From: UBA6623 sp965238125
GTDB lineage: Bacteria > Acidobacteriota > Terriglobia > Bryobacterales > UBA6623
Reading direction: 5' to 3'
Length of the DNA: 64,000 bases
Assembly: GCA_965238125.1 (NCBI GenBank)
Contig: OZ250179.1
Coordinates: 992,001 to 1,056,000, forward strand
Shown: piece by piece, positions 54,404 through 63,565 of the stretch
How positions within the stretch are numbered: the stretch's first letter is position 1
Layout: each line of letters begins with the position of its first letter
Program-made: the position numbers and the translations under genes
Notes under the pieces: model-generated
What the model was told of the DNA's origin: nothing
Seen by the model: the letters and a program-made list of their open reading frames with translations, nothing else
Databases searched by the model: none

Positions 54404-56069
54404 CCCGCATTTTCAATTTGATGTATGAGCTTCAGACCATCCAGCGACCTTCAGCGTCTTTATTGATAGGGGCTAGAGCCCGATAAGGACGCCATGGAGG
54501 TCAACACCCGATGGGTGAAAAAGAAAACAAGCCGTTTCAGCTCACGTTCAATGGATTTCTCAAAGTCGATTTCCAAGGATCGCGAGTCACCTCGGATGGC
54601 GGTCTGATTCTCGTTCGCGAACTGGATGAACGACTCGGACTCGGGAAGCTGATCGACGAGCATCTCAGCGACTCGCGACAAGACTTGAACAAGAAGTTCC
54701 CGCTGGCCGATCTGCTGCGGCAGTCGGTCTACAGCCGACTCGCTGGCTACGAGGACCTCAATGACGCCGTTCGAGTATCCGCCGATCCGACCTTTCGCTT
54801 GATCGGCTCGAAGAGGAACTGGGATCGCGGAGCAGCCTTGACCTCGACGCTGCATGGCTTCGAGACGGAGATGCTGGCGAGCGAAGAGAACTTGCTGGGG
54901 CTGATGGCAGTGAACCGGGAGCTGGTCGCGCAAGCCGAAGCTCCCGACGGTTCAGACCGCGTGGTGCTCGACATGGACTCCACGGAGAGCCCCGTCCACG
55001 GCCAACAGGAAGGCAGTGCCTACAACGGCCATTTTGAGTCCCTCTGCTATCACCCGCTGTTGCTGTTCAACCAGCACGGCGACTGCCTAGGCGCGAAGCT
55101 GCGTCCCGGCAACGTGCACAGCGCCGAGGACTGGGACGAGCTGCTACTGCCGGAGATCGAACGACAACAGGCGGAGGGCAAACAGGTGACGTTCCGCGCC
55201 GACGCCGCCTTCGCCAAGCCCGAGATCTACGAGGCGATGGAGGAGCGCGGCGTGGACTACGTGATTCGCATCCCGGCGAACAAGAGCCTGGAGCTGGAGA
55301 TCGAGGACATCCTGTTTCGGCCACCGGGCAGGCCGAACGCCAAGCCCCTAGTGCGCTACAAGAGTTTTCGCTATCAGGCCGAGAGCTGGTCGAAGGCAAG
55401 GCGAGTTGTCGCCAAGGTCGAGCATCACCAGGGCGAACTATTCCCGCGCGTCGGATTTGTCGTGACGAGCATGAGCTTGCCGAGCCGCTCGGTCGTGCGG
55501 TTCTACAACAAGCGCGGCACGGCGGAGCAGTGGATCAAAGAAGGCAAACAGGCCACGCACTGGACCCGCTTGTCGTGTCACCGCTTCCGAGCCAACGAGG
55601 TACGGCTGCAACTCAGCGTGCTGGCCTACAACCTGGGCAACCTGTGGCGGCGGCTAGGGCTGCCGCAGCGAATCAAAAGCTGGTCGCTAACGAGTTTGCA
55701 ACACAGGTTGATGAAGACCGGCGGTCGGCTGGTCAAGCATGCTCGCTACTACTGGTTGCTGCTGGCGGAGGGGCATCTGAACCGGCGGCTGTTCGGTGAC
55801 ATGCTGCATAGGATCTGGGCGCTGCCTGTGCCGGGTGGGTAGCGTTGCCCGGGCGAGGATCAACAGTTTTTGGCTCCAAAAAGGTTTCGCAGGGAGCAGT
55901 GTCGGCCGGAGCGCCGTTCAGTCCGCTCAATCAACGTCTGTGAGCGGACGGACGAGCCCTGGCGCCTACCGGCGGAGGTGATGTGCAGGGTTCAGCGCGA
56001 AAAGACGTGGTATTCGGCGCAGCGGGGGTGTATCCTGTGACCGTGCCAGGGCCAAAATGGAAATCCTGG
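54404..56069 (+). mobile_element. IS1380-family insertion sequence, copy A3
   Basis: The 1666-bp copy is nearly identical to A1 at 7618-9283 and has both terminal repeats. On the left it joins the intron directly after ATTAC (54399-54403). On the right 109 bp of foreign sequence lie between the IS end and the second ATTAC (56179-56183). The 5-bp duplication therefore frames the IS plus the extra segment, not the IS alone. Confidence 0.9.
54511..55842 (+). CDS. IS1380-family DDE transposase (element A3)
   Basis: This 443-residue transposase differs from the A1 protein at about three visible positions (for example 'QDLNKKFPLADLL' against 'QGLNKKFALADLL', and 'VLAYNLGN' against 'VPAYNLGN'). All DDE residues are intact. 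It could serve both copies and perhaps also the frameshifted A2 element in trans. Confidence 0.95.
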   Translation: MGEKENKPFQLTFNGFLKVDFQGSRVTSDGGLILVRELDERLGLGKLIDEHLSDSRQDLNKKFPLADLLRQSVYSRLAGYEDLNDAVRVSADPTFRLIGSKRNWDRGAALTSTLHGFETEMLASEENLLGLMAVNRELVAQAEAPDGSDRVVLDMDSTESPVHGQQEGSAYNGHFESLCYHPLLLFNQHGDCLGAKLRPGNVHSAEDWDELLLPEIERQQAEGKQVTFRADAAFAKPEIYEAMEERGVDYVIRIPANKSLELEIEDILFRPPGRPNAKPLVRYKSFRYQAESWSKARRVVAKVEHHQGELFPRVGFVVTSMSLPSRSVVRFYNKRGTAEQWIKEGKQATHWTRLSCHRFRANEVRLQLSVLAYNLGNLWRRLGLPQRIKSWSLTSLQHRLMKTGGRLVKHARYYWLLLAEGHLNRRLFGDMLHRIWALPVPGG

Positions 56070-56178
56070 CTTAATGTTCTCTGCCGTAAAGTTAGAATCG
56101 CCTGACTCAATCGTAGTAGCCAGAGTCAAACCGGCCTTCTCGATACCCCTAGCCACGGCTCGCAGGTGATCATCCGAG
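56070..56178. other. 109-bp foreign segment carried next to IS copy A3
   Basis: This segment is absent from copy A1 and from intron copy 1. On the minus strand it encodes an uninterrupted, protein-like stretch (about 36 codons, 'DDHLRAVARGIEKAGLTL' and following), so it is probably a piece of a host gene picked up at a former insertion site. Its outer edge, read inward, is CTCGGATGATCACCT, which shares the pattern C..G.AT...CA..T with the IS ends. Confidence 0.7.
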
Positions 56179-56400
56179 ATTACTTCTCTTATGGCACCCG
56201 GCTGATGGCGTATCGGGCGGTGGACAACCATGTGTGCGAGCGAGTGCGAGGATTTATGCGGAGGCGGAGGAAGGTGTCGTCGCGCGGCGCCCGGCAGTTC
56301 AGCGACCAGGTGGTGTTCGGCAAGCTAGGCGTGGTACGCCTGCGCCGGATGCACTTGGGTCCGCCGCCTGCGACAGCTTGAGGGAGGAAGCCGGTCGGAG

Positions 56401-56431
<31 letters not shown>

Positions 56432-56590
56432 CGATGAGCGGGGACGGGAAACGGGACCACGACGCCTCCGGCGTCAAGAGCACCTGCGCCCGTCCTCGAC
56501 TCTACCCGCGGGAGTGGCAGAAGGTCGCCTTTTGTGGCATAAACATAATTGTTACAAGATGTTTCAGCCGACAAGAAAGCGACCCCTGCC

Positions 56591-57949
56591 ATGACAGAGT
56601 GTACCCAAACCAGCTTCCCCTTCGCCAAGCACGGTCGCCGCCAGGTGACGGCCCGTTTCGATGGCGGCACGATCAGCTCCGACAGCAGCGCCGTGCTGTT
56701 GCGGCAACTCGAACAAAGCTCGGGCATCGTGCGGCAGTTCGCCGCCTGCTTCCACGATTACCGCCAAGCCGGTCAGGTCGAACACAGCGTGCCCGAGCTG
56801 GTCTCGCAGCGCGTCCACGGGCTGGTGCTGGGCTATGAAGACCTCAACGATCACGATCAACTGCGCCGCCGAGCCCAAGATCGCGGCAACCCCGGCGCCG
56901 GCAAAAGCACCCTGAATCGACTGGAACTGACCGCGGCCGCCGCCGACGCCTCCAGCCGCTACAAAAAGATCGTTCTCGACACCGACGCGGTCGACCGTCT
57001 GCTGACCGACCTCTATATCCAATCCGAGCCGCGCCAACCCGAGCGCATCGTACTCGATCTCGACGCCACCGACGACCCGCTGCACGGTCGTCAACAAGGG
57101 CGCTTTTTCCACGGTTTCTACCGACACTACTGCTACCTGTCGCTCTATATTTTCGCCGGCGATCAACTGCTGACGGCGCGCTTGCGGCCGGCCAATATCG
57201 ACGCCTCGGCGGGGTCGATCGAGGAGCTCCAACGCATCGTCGGGCAACTGCGGCGGCATTGGCCCGGCGTCGAGATTCTGGTGCGGGCCGACAGCGGTTT
57301 TTGCCACGACGAAATTCTGAGCTGGTGCGAGGCGAAGGGGGTCGATTATGTGATCGGGTTGCCGAAGAACCCTCGTTTGCGGCGCCTGATCAAGAGACGC
57401 ATGAAGCGGGCGCGACGGCGTTTCGCCAAGACGGGCGAGGCGGCGCGAGTGTTCGGAGACTTCTCCTACCGCACGCAAACCAGTTGGTCGAGGCGGCGCA
57501 GGGTGGTCGCTAAGGCGGAGTATCTGGCGAAGGGAGAAAACCCGCGTTTCGTGGTGACGTCGTTGACGGCGAAACAAGCGGCGGCGCAGGAGGTTTACGA
57601 GACGATCTACTGCGCCCGCGGGGAGATGGAAAACCGCATCAAGGAGCAGCAGTTGGGGTTGTTCGCCGACCGCACCTCGACGGCCCTTTTTCGATCGAAT
57701 CAGATCCGATTATATTTTTCATCGATCGCGTACTGTGTGATGGAAGCGCTGCGGCGGCTGGGGTTGGCGGGGACCAAGATGGCGCGGGCGCAATGCACGA
57801 CGATCCGTTTGCGGTTGTTGAAGATCGGGGCGCGGATTCGGATCACGGCGCGTCGGGTGTGGATATCGTTGGCGACGGGGCATGCGTGGGCCGGAGTGTT
57901 CGAGCAAGTCTACGCCAATCTCCAACGCCGCGAGCCGCTGCGCTGCTGA
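56591..57949 (+). CDS. IS1380-family transposase of element B2
   Basis: From the ATG at 56591 the protein has 452 residues; an in-frame TTG at 56549 would add 14. 'VHGLVLGYEDLNDHDQLRRR' is the IS1380 N-terminal mark. The DDE residues lie in 'IVLDLDATDDPLHGRQQG', 'VRADSGFCHDEIL' and 'CARGEMENRIKEQQLG'. It belongs to a different subgroup from the A-type transposases, matching its different terminal repeat. It is probably active on B-type ends, including the intron-carrying B1 element, in trans. Confidence 0.93.
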   Translation: MTECTQTSFPFAKHGRRQVTARFDGGTISSDSSAVLLRQLEQSSGIVRQFAACFHDYRQAGQVEHSVPELVSQRVHGLVLGYEDLNDHDQLRRRAQDRGNPGAGKSTLNRLELTAAAADASSRYKKIVLDTDAVDRLLTDLYIQSEPRQPERIVLDLDATDDPLHGRQQGRFFHGFYRHYCYLSLYIFAGDQLLTARLRPANIDASAGSIEELQRIVGQLRRHWPGVEILVRADSGFCHDEILSWCEAKGVDYVIGLPKNPRLRRLIKRRMKRARRRFAKTGEAARVFGDFSYRTQTSWSRRRRVVAKAEYLAKGENPRFVVTSLTAKQAAAQEVYETIYCARGEMENRIKEQQLGLFADRTSTALFRSNQIRLYFSSIAYCVMEALRRLGLAGTKMARAQCTTIRLRLLKIGARIRITARRVWISLATGHAWAGVFEQVYANLQRREPLRC

Positions 57950-58320
57950 AAACGGCGCGGCGACTTCAAGTAATACTGGAAGCACACAGGCCTCGACAGG
58001 GGCGGCCATCGAGGTTTGGGCCGAATCGGACCTAAAACGTCTCGGCAGGGGCCGCTGACGCCATGCCGGGCGGTTTCCGCCTCACGGCGACGCCGCCGAG
58101 AGGCGTTGCCGCCCCAAGACCCCCAAAATCTCAGTTCGCCCGCGCCTCCAACCCTCCTTCCGAGCATTGATGAGAAATGCGGGTTAGGATCGCAAATAGG
58201 CCGGGCCGCCGATTCTCCCACATTGATGTCGCGCATCCGTTCCTTGCCCTCGTACCCCTTGCCCCCGTAAGCTGATGGGACATTGCTCGGCTCGGGCTTC
58301 ATTGCCCGGGAATATCCCGC

Positions 58321-60351
58321 ATGGGCCGCATTCGCATTCTCCCCGACATCGTCGCCAATAAGATCGCCGCCGGTGAAGTCGTTGAACGGCCGGCATCGGT
58401 TGTCAAAGAGCTTCTCGAGAACTCTCTCGACGCCCGGAGCACTCGCCTGCGCATTGAACTCGAGTCGGCCGGCAAACGGCTGATTCGCATCAGTGACGAC
58501 GGCATCGGCATGGGGCGCGATGACGCCATGCTGGCCTTCGAGCGTCACGCCACGAGCAAGCTGCGCGAGGCGCGTGATCTGTTTTCGATCTCGACTCTCG
58601 GTTTTCGGGGCGAAGCTTTGCCGTCGATCGCCGGAATCTCCCGACTGATCCTCGAAACGCGCTCCGCGGACGAGCCCACCGGGACGAAAGTCGAGATCGC
58701 GGGCGGCCGGATGCTCAATGTCGACGAAGCCGCGCTGCCGGCCGGCACCACGGTTAGCGTTCGTGATCTTTTCTATAACGTTCCGGCGCGGCGCAAGTTC
58801 ATGCGCACCGAAAAGACCGAGTTGAGCCACATCTCCTCGGTGGTGATGCATTACAGCCTGGCGCATCTGGATAAGTCCTTTACGCTTGCGAATGAAAAAG
58901 GCCGCTTGCTGAATGCCTCGCCCGTCGAGACTCTCGAAGAGCGGGTCTTTCAGATCTTCGGCGCCGATACGCTTGACCGGCTGGTCGAACTGCCGCGGCG
59001 GCGACGGTCGCTGGAAGTCGTCGGTTCGCCCGTGCCCGCGACGCGCGCGGTGGAAGCGGCCCGTACGGGAGCCCCGGCCGCCGAGCAACGCGATTTTTCC
59101 GTTCACGGGTTCGTTTCGACACCCCAGGTGCAGAAGCTCAACCGCAACTCGGTCTATATCTTTGTCAACCGCCGGCTGATCCGCGACCGTTTGCTGCTGC
59201 GGGCTATTTCGCGGGCGTATCACAACTTGATTCCGCCGGGGAATTTCCCCTTTGTGCTGCTGTTTCTCGAGATGCCGTTTGGCGAGGTGGACGTCAATGT
59301 TCATCCCTCCAAGACGGAAGTGCGTTTTCGGCATCCGGGCTTTGTGCATGACTTCCTGCGGGATGCGATTCGCGAGCGGCTGATCGAATCGAAACCGGTT
59401 TCAACGTTTCCGCTCCCCCCCCGTGATCACCGCGCCGCCGGGCAACCGGGCGCGGGTCTGCCCTACTCGGAAACGAGCCGCGTGATCAACGAAGCGCAAC
59501 TTCCCGCCGCGGGCGAATTTTCTCTCGGGGAGGAACCGCCGCCCCCGGCGAGGCTTGATTTCAGCTCGGCCCCGCCGATCGACTTTCCTATGCGGGATGC
59601 GGGTTCAGCCGCTCCGCCGGTCGCGCTCGATGTGCCGGCCGCCGACGCGCCCGCGGGAGCAACCGATTCCGGCGACGCGGCGGTTTTCGGGCGGGCCGAG
59701 GTCCCTGTCATCGAAGAAAAGCCGCACAGCCGCGCTCCGCTGGTCGACACGCCGGCGGGGTCGATGGCGGACTTGGGGCGGCTGCGGTCGTTGGGGCAGA
59801 TCCACGAAAGTTTCATCGTCGCGGCGGCGCCGGGCGGGCTTTGGATCATTGACCAGCATGTGGCGCACGAGCGCATTTTGTTCGAGAAGGTGCTCGCCGA
59901 GCGCTCGCGCGGCGCGGTCGAGTCGCAGCGGCTGCTGATGCCGATTATCGTGAGCCTCAAGCCGGATCAGGAAATCAAGTTCGCGCAGATTCAGAAGGAA
60001 TTCGACGCGGTCGGTTTCGAGGTTGAGCCTTTCGGGAGCCGCACGGTCGCGGTCAAGGCGGCCCCGGCGGTCTTGTCGCCGCAACAGGTCGAACAGTTGA
60101 TGGAAGAAATTCTCGATACGCCGGAAAGCGAACTGCGGGCGCTTTCGTATGAAGATTTGGAGCGTCGTCTGGCTGCTACGATTGCTTGTCACGCGGCGAT
60201 CAAGATCAACACGCCCCTGGATCCCGCCAAGATCCAATGGTTGCTCGACGAGCTGGCGAAGACGGATTGTCCGATGTCATGCCCGCACGGGCGGCCGGTG
60301 GCGCTCGAGTACAGGATGAAGGATATTCTGCGGGCTTTTCACCGGATTTAG
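58321..60351 (+). CDS. mutL: DNA mismatch repair protein MutL (endonuclease type)
   Basis: The 676-residue protein has the GHKL ATPase motifs 'ELLENSLDARSTRLRI', 'ISDDGIGM' and 'STLGFRGEALPSI' in the first 100 residues, then the S5-like domain, a Pro/Ala-rich linker (about 360-480) and the C-terminal dimerisation domain. There the endonuclease motif appears as 'DQHVAHERILFE' (Val in place of the first Ala), with 'CPHGRP' near the end. This indicates a nicking MutL as in bacteria without MutH. MutS is not in the window. Confidence 0.95.
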   Translation: MGRIRILPDIVANKIAAGEVVERPASVVKELLENSLDARSTRLRIELESAGKRLIRISDDGIGMGRDDAMLAFERHATSKLREARDLFSISTLGFRGEALPSIAGISRLILETRSADEPTGTKVEIAGGRMLNVDEAALPAGTTVSVRDLFYNVPARRKFMRTEKTELSHISSVVMHYSLAHLDKSFTLANEKGRLLNASPVETLEERVFQIFGADTLDRLVELPRRRRSLEVVGSPVPATRAVEAARTGAPAAEQRDFSVHGFVSTPQVQKLNRNSVYIFVNRRLIRDRLLLRAISRAYHNLIPPGNFPFVLLFLEMPFGEVDVNVHPSKTEVRFRHPGFVHDFLRDAIRERLIESKPVSTFPLPPRDHRAAGQPGAGLPYSETSRVINEAQLPAAGEFSLGEEPPPPARLDFSSAPPIDFPMRDAGSAAPPVALDVPAADAPAGATDSGDAAVFGRAEVPVIEEKPHSRAPLVDTPAGSMADLGRLRSLGQIHESFIVAAAPGGLWIIDQHVAHERILFEKVLAERSRGAVESQRLLMPIIVSLKPDQEIKFAQIQKEFDAVGFEVEPFGSRTVAVKAAPAVLSPQQVEQLMEEILDTPESELRALSYEDLERRLAATIACHAAIKINTPLDPAKIQWLLDELAKTDCPMSCPHGRPVALEYRMKDILRAFHRI

Positions 60352-60382
60352 GTTGAGGGTTCGAATGCGGTGGGGCTGGAGC

Positions 60383-60438
60383 GAGACAAGCTGAGAGCTT
60401 GTCTCAACTTGGGGCTAGGACAAACACGAGTGTTTGTC
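60383..60438. repeat. two adjacent palindromes between mutL and the S1 gene
   Basis: GAGACAAGCT-GAG-AGCTTGTCTC (60383-60405) and GACAAACAC-GA-GTGTTTGTC (60419-60438) are perfect dyads with similar arms. Neither is followed by a T-run, so they look like dispersed repeat units rather than terminators. Confidence 0.6.
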
Positions 60439-60520
60439 GCTACTGGGGAGTGCTCGCCGGCAGCAACACGGACCCTTGCCTCGACGCCTCGTATGGGAGA
60501 ATAGGGGCAGTATTCTTCGC

Positions 60521-62329
60521 ATGTCCGACCCTGAACAATCCACCGCTTCCGGCGAAGCCGCGTCCGCTGACGCCGCGCGGCGGACCGTTGCCGCGCCGGC
60601 TTCCGATACGGCCGCGCCGCAAATGCCGGGTCTGCCGGACCCCAATGCCGCGACCGATGAGGACGACGGCTTCGAGACCCCCGGCATGGACGAACTGCTT
60701 GAAGAGCTCGACGCCCGTGCTCCGGCCGTCGAGAGCAACGCGGGAGGCCTGCTTTCGGGAACCATCGTCAATGTGCGCGACGACGGCTTCTTTGTCGACA
60801 TCGGCCGCAAGTCCGAGGCTTTTTTGCCTCGCGAGGACGCGGTGGACCCCGAAGGCGAAGAGGAATTGGCCGCCGGCGACGAGGTGGCGGTCAGCATCAC
60901 CGGGCGATCTTCCGACGGCTATTTGAAGCTCTCGCGCGTGATCGCCGAGCGTCCCAAGGATTGGTCGCAGTTCGAGGCGGCGTTCGAGGACGGAACACCG
61001 ATCGCCGGAACCGTCAGCGAGGTGATCAAGGGCGGGCTGGCGGTGGATGTGGGCGTGCGGGCGTTTCTGCCCGCCTCGCGCAGCGGCGTGCGCGACAGCG
61101 CCGATTTCGAAAAACTCGTCGGCGAGGAAATCCGCTGCCGCATCGCGCAGCTCGACGTCGAGGACGAGAACGTCATCCTCGATCGGCGCGTGCTGCTTGA
61201 AGAAGAGCAGGATCAAAAGCGGCGTGAGCGGGTCGCTTCGCTCGAGCCGGGGATGACGATCACGGGCACGGTGCGCGATCTGCGTGAGTTTAGTGCTTTC
61301 GTCGACTTGGGCGGCGTCGACGCGCTGCTGCATATCAGTGATCTGGCCTGGGCGAAGGTCAAAGACGTCTCCTCGATGCTCAACGTGGGCGATTCGGTCG
61401 AGGTGAAGGTTCTCAAGATCGAGCAAGACGGCAAGCGCATCTCGGTAGGTCGCAAACAGCTGACGCCCGACCCGTGGACCGAGATCGGCGAGAAGCTCGA
61501 AGTCGGCGCGCGCGTGAAGGGGACCGTCAAGAAGCTGATGGACTTCGGGGCGTTTGTCGAGCTTGAGCCGGGCGTCGAGGGCCTGATTCACATTTCGGAA
61601 ATGTCGTGGGCGCGACGGGTGCGGCACCCCGGAGATCTGCTCAATGTCGGCGACGCCGTCGAGGTTGTTGTTCTCGAAATGAAGCTCGGCGAACGGCGCA
61701 TCGGCTTGGGCCTCAAGCAGGCCCTGGGCGATCCTTGGGCCGACGCCGCGAACAAGTTCGCCCCCGGTACGGCCGTCGAGGGTACAGTCCGCAATCTGAC
61801 GAACTTCGGCGCATTCATCGAAGTCGAGGAGGGTATCGAAGGGCTATTGCACGTCTCCGACATGGTCGAGGACCGCCACGTCAATCACCCAAGCGAAATC
61901 GTCAGGACCGATCAGAAAGTGCAAGTCGTCGTCACCGGCGTCGATGTCGAAAAACGCCGTCTGCGACTCAGCATGAAGGCGCTCGAACTCGACGACAAAG
62001 ACGACTTTATCGAAGAGCATGAAGTCGGCGATTCGGTCACGGGGCGAATCGCGAAACTGTCGAAGAAGAAAGCGGTCATCGAGCTGGGCGAGGGCCTCAA
62101 AGCGGTTTGCTTCCTCGAAGCCGATGCCGACGGAACCGCCGAGGCGACCGATGCCGAGCCGGCGAAGGACGTATCGTCGCTTGGCGCTATGTTGCAGTCG
62201 GCCTGGAAGGGCGATGCAAGCGCCGGCGGGGACCGGAGCGGTGAAAAATTGCAAGCCGGGCAAGTTCGCAGTTTCAAGATCACAAAGCTTGACGCCAAGG
62301 AGCGGACGGTGGAACTTCGGTTGGTGTAG
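60521..62329 (+). CDS. multi-S1-domain RNA-binding protein (ribosomal protein S1-like)
   Basis: From the ATG at 60521 the protein has 602 residues: an acidic Ala/Asp/Glu-rich N-terminus (about 1-75), then about six S1 beta-barrel domains. Typical repeats are 'GTVKKLMDFGAFVELEPGVEGLIHISEMSW' and 'GTVRNLTNFGAFIEVEEGIEGLLHVSDM'. Domains 3-5 are closest to bacterial RpsA. It probably binds mRNA on the ribosome, but the unusual acidic start leaves room for another RNA-related role. Confidence 0.85.
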   Translation: MSDPEQSTASGEAASADAARRTVAAPASDTAAPQMPGLPDPNAATDEDDGFETPGMDELLEELDARAPAVESNAGGLLSGTIVNVRDDGFFVDIGRKSEAFLPREDAVDPEGEEELAAGDEVAVSITGRSSDGYLKLSRVIAERPKDWSQFEAAFEDGTPIAGTVSEVIKGGLAVDVGVRAFLPASRSGVRDSADFEKLVGEEIRCRIAQLDVEDENVILDRRVLLEEEQDQKRRERVASLEPGMTITGTVRDLREFSAFVDLGGVDALLHISDLAWAKVKDVSSMLNVGDSVEVKVLKIEQDGKRISVGRKQLTPDPWTEIGEKLEVGARVKGTVKKLMDFGAFVELEPGVEGLIHISEMSWARRVRHPGDLLNVGDAVEVVVLEMKLGERRIGLGLKQALGDPWADAANKFAPGTAVEGTVRNLTNFGAFIEVEEGIEGLLHVSDMVEDRHVNHPSEIVRTDQKVQVVVTGVDVEKRRLRLSMKALELDDKDDFIEEHEVGDSVTGRIAKLSKKKAVIELGEGLKAVCFLEADADGTAEATDAEPAKDVSSLGAMLQSAWKGDASAGGDRSGEKLQAGQVRSFKITKLDAKERTVELRLV

Positions 62330-62350
62330 AATCACCGCTGGAGGTTCGCC

Positions 62351-63364
62351 ATGCTCAAGTCTTTTTCCGTTTTTCTCCTCAGTCTTTTTCTGCTGGGCGG
62401 CTGCTCAGCGCCTGAGCCGGAACCCGCGCCCGTCGACCACGGCGCCGGAACAGTTCTTCGCGCCGATCCCGCAGTCGACGCCATTATCCCCGAAGACTAC
62501 AAGATCGAAAAGCTGCAGGGCGGCTTCCAGTTCACCGAAGGGCCGGTGTGGATCAACAAGGACGGCGGCTATTTGCTTTTCAGCGACATCCCCGCCAACG
62601 CCGTTTATAAGTGGACGCCCGACGGGCAGGTGACCGACTTTCTCAAGCCTGTCTTCGAGGGAGAGGTCGAGGAAGGTCGTTTCGTCGGCTCGAACGGGCT
62701 GTTGCTCGATCCCGAGGGGAATCTGCTGCTTTGCGAGCACGGCGGGCGGCGCGTCTCGCGCATGGGCGAGGACGGCACGCGTTCGACCGTCGTCGGCGAG
62801 TACGAAGGCAAGGGGCTCAACAGCCCCAATGACGCCGTCTTTCATTCCGACGGGTCGCTCTATTTCACCGACCCACCCTATGGCTTCCCCCAGCAGGATG
62901 ACGACCCGGCGAAAGAACTCGACTTCAACGGCGTCTACCGCTTCGCCGACGGCAAGCTGACCCTGCTCAACGGTGACCAGACGCGCCCCAACGGCATCGG
63001 CTTGTCGCCCGATGAGAAAACGCTCTACGTGGCCAACTCCGACGCGGAGCGCAAGGTGTGGATGTCCTACCCCGTCAATGACGACGGAACGGTCGGCGAG
63101 GGTACCGTCTTTTTCGACGCCACCTCGAACCAGGGCGAAGGAGTCCCCGACGGCCTCACCCTCGACGCCCAGGGCAACGTCTACGGAACCGGCCCCGGCG
63201 GCGTATGGATCATCAGCCCCGAAGGCAAGCACCTGGGAACCATCCAACCCGAAGAAGTCCCGGCGAACGCAACCTTCGGCGACGCCGACGGCAAAACCCT
63301 CTACATGACCGCCCGAACGGGCCTCTATCGCATCCGCCTCAACGCGAAAGGCCTGGGCCGGTAG
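62351..63364 (+). CDS. SMP-30/gluconolactonase-like lipoprotein
   Basis: The 337-residue protein follows GGAGG and has a lipoprotein signal with lipobox 'LLGGC' (Cys at about residue 18). The propeller blocks are 'FTEGPVWINKDGGYLLFSDIPANAVYKW' (metal Glu), 'LNSPNDAVFHSDGSLYFTDPPYG' (Asn/Asp), 'RPNGIGLSPDEKTLYVANSD' and 'VPDGLTLDAQGNVYGT'. These are the SMP-30 metal site residues. It likely hydrolyses a sugar lactone at the cell envelope. Confidence 0.88.
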   Translation: MLKSFSVFLLSLFLLGGCSAPEPEPAPVDHGAGTVLRADPAVDAIIPEDYKIEKLQGGFQFTEGPVWINKDGGYLLFSDIPANAVYKWTPDGQVTDFLKPVFEGEVEEGRFVGSNGLLLDPEGNLLLCEHGGRRVSRMGEDGTRSTVVGEYEGKGLNSPNDAVFHSDGSLYFTDPPYGFPQQDDDPAKELDFNGVYRFADGKLTLLNGDQTRPNGIGLSPDEKTLYVANSDAERKVWMSYPVNDDGTVGEGTVFFDATSNQGEGVPDGLTLDAQGNVYGTGPGGVWIISPEGKHLGTIQPEEVPANATFGDADGKTLYMTARTGLYRIRLNAKGLGR

Positions 63365-63565
63365 GGGGGCTCGCTCCGGCCTGCCCCCGGAGGGGGCACG
63401 GATAGTAGCCCCGGGCTTCAGCCCGGGGTCCCCCGCATTCAATGACGAACAGCCCCGGAGGGGCGTAGGAACAACCCCTGCCCCGCCGCCACCGGAGACA
63501 TTTTCATCCAAGAATCCCGACCGACGCCCGCGATATGTCGTCCCCTTTTTCAGTAACCTGTACTG
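63365..63565. repeat. GC-rich intergenic palindromes
   Basis: Contains GCCCCCGGAGGGGGC and AGCCCCGGGCTTCAGCCCGGGG-type dyads plus 'AGCCCCGGAGGGGCGTAGGA'. Repeats of this kind often fill spacers in such genomes. No gene is present. Confidence 0.6.

Larger units (their letters stand above)
53282..56381 (+). pseudogene. group II intron reverse transcriptase, amber stop and IS insertion
   Basis: The same TAG as in copy 1 is found at 53414-53416. The RT frame restarts at 53450 and is readable through YADD up to about 54403, in the maturase domain at 'VLVGWANY', where IS1380 A3 splits it. The C-terminal part resumes at 56179 ('NYFSYGTRLMAYRAVDNHV') and ends at 56381. The protein cannot be made intact from this copy. 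Confidence 0.9.

Noticed and set aside
57910..59349. A 479-codon minus-strand frame
   Set aside because: It is antisense to the MutL ATPase domain and runs across the IS end and duplication.
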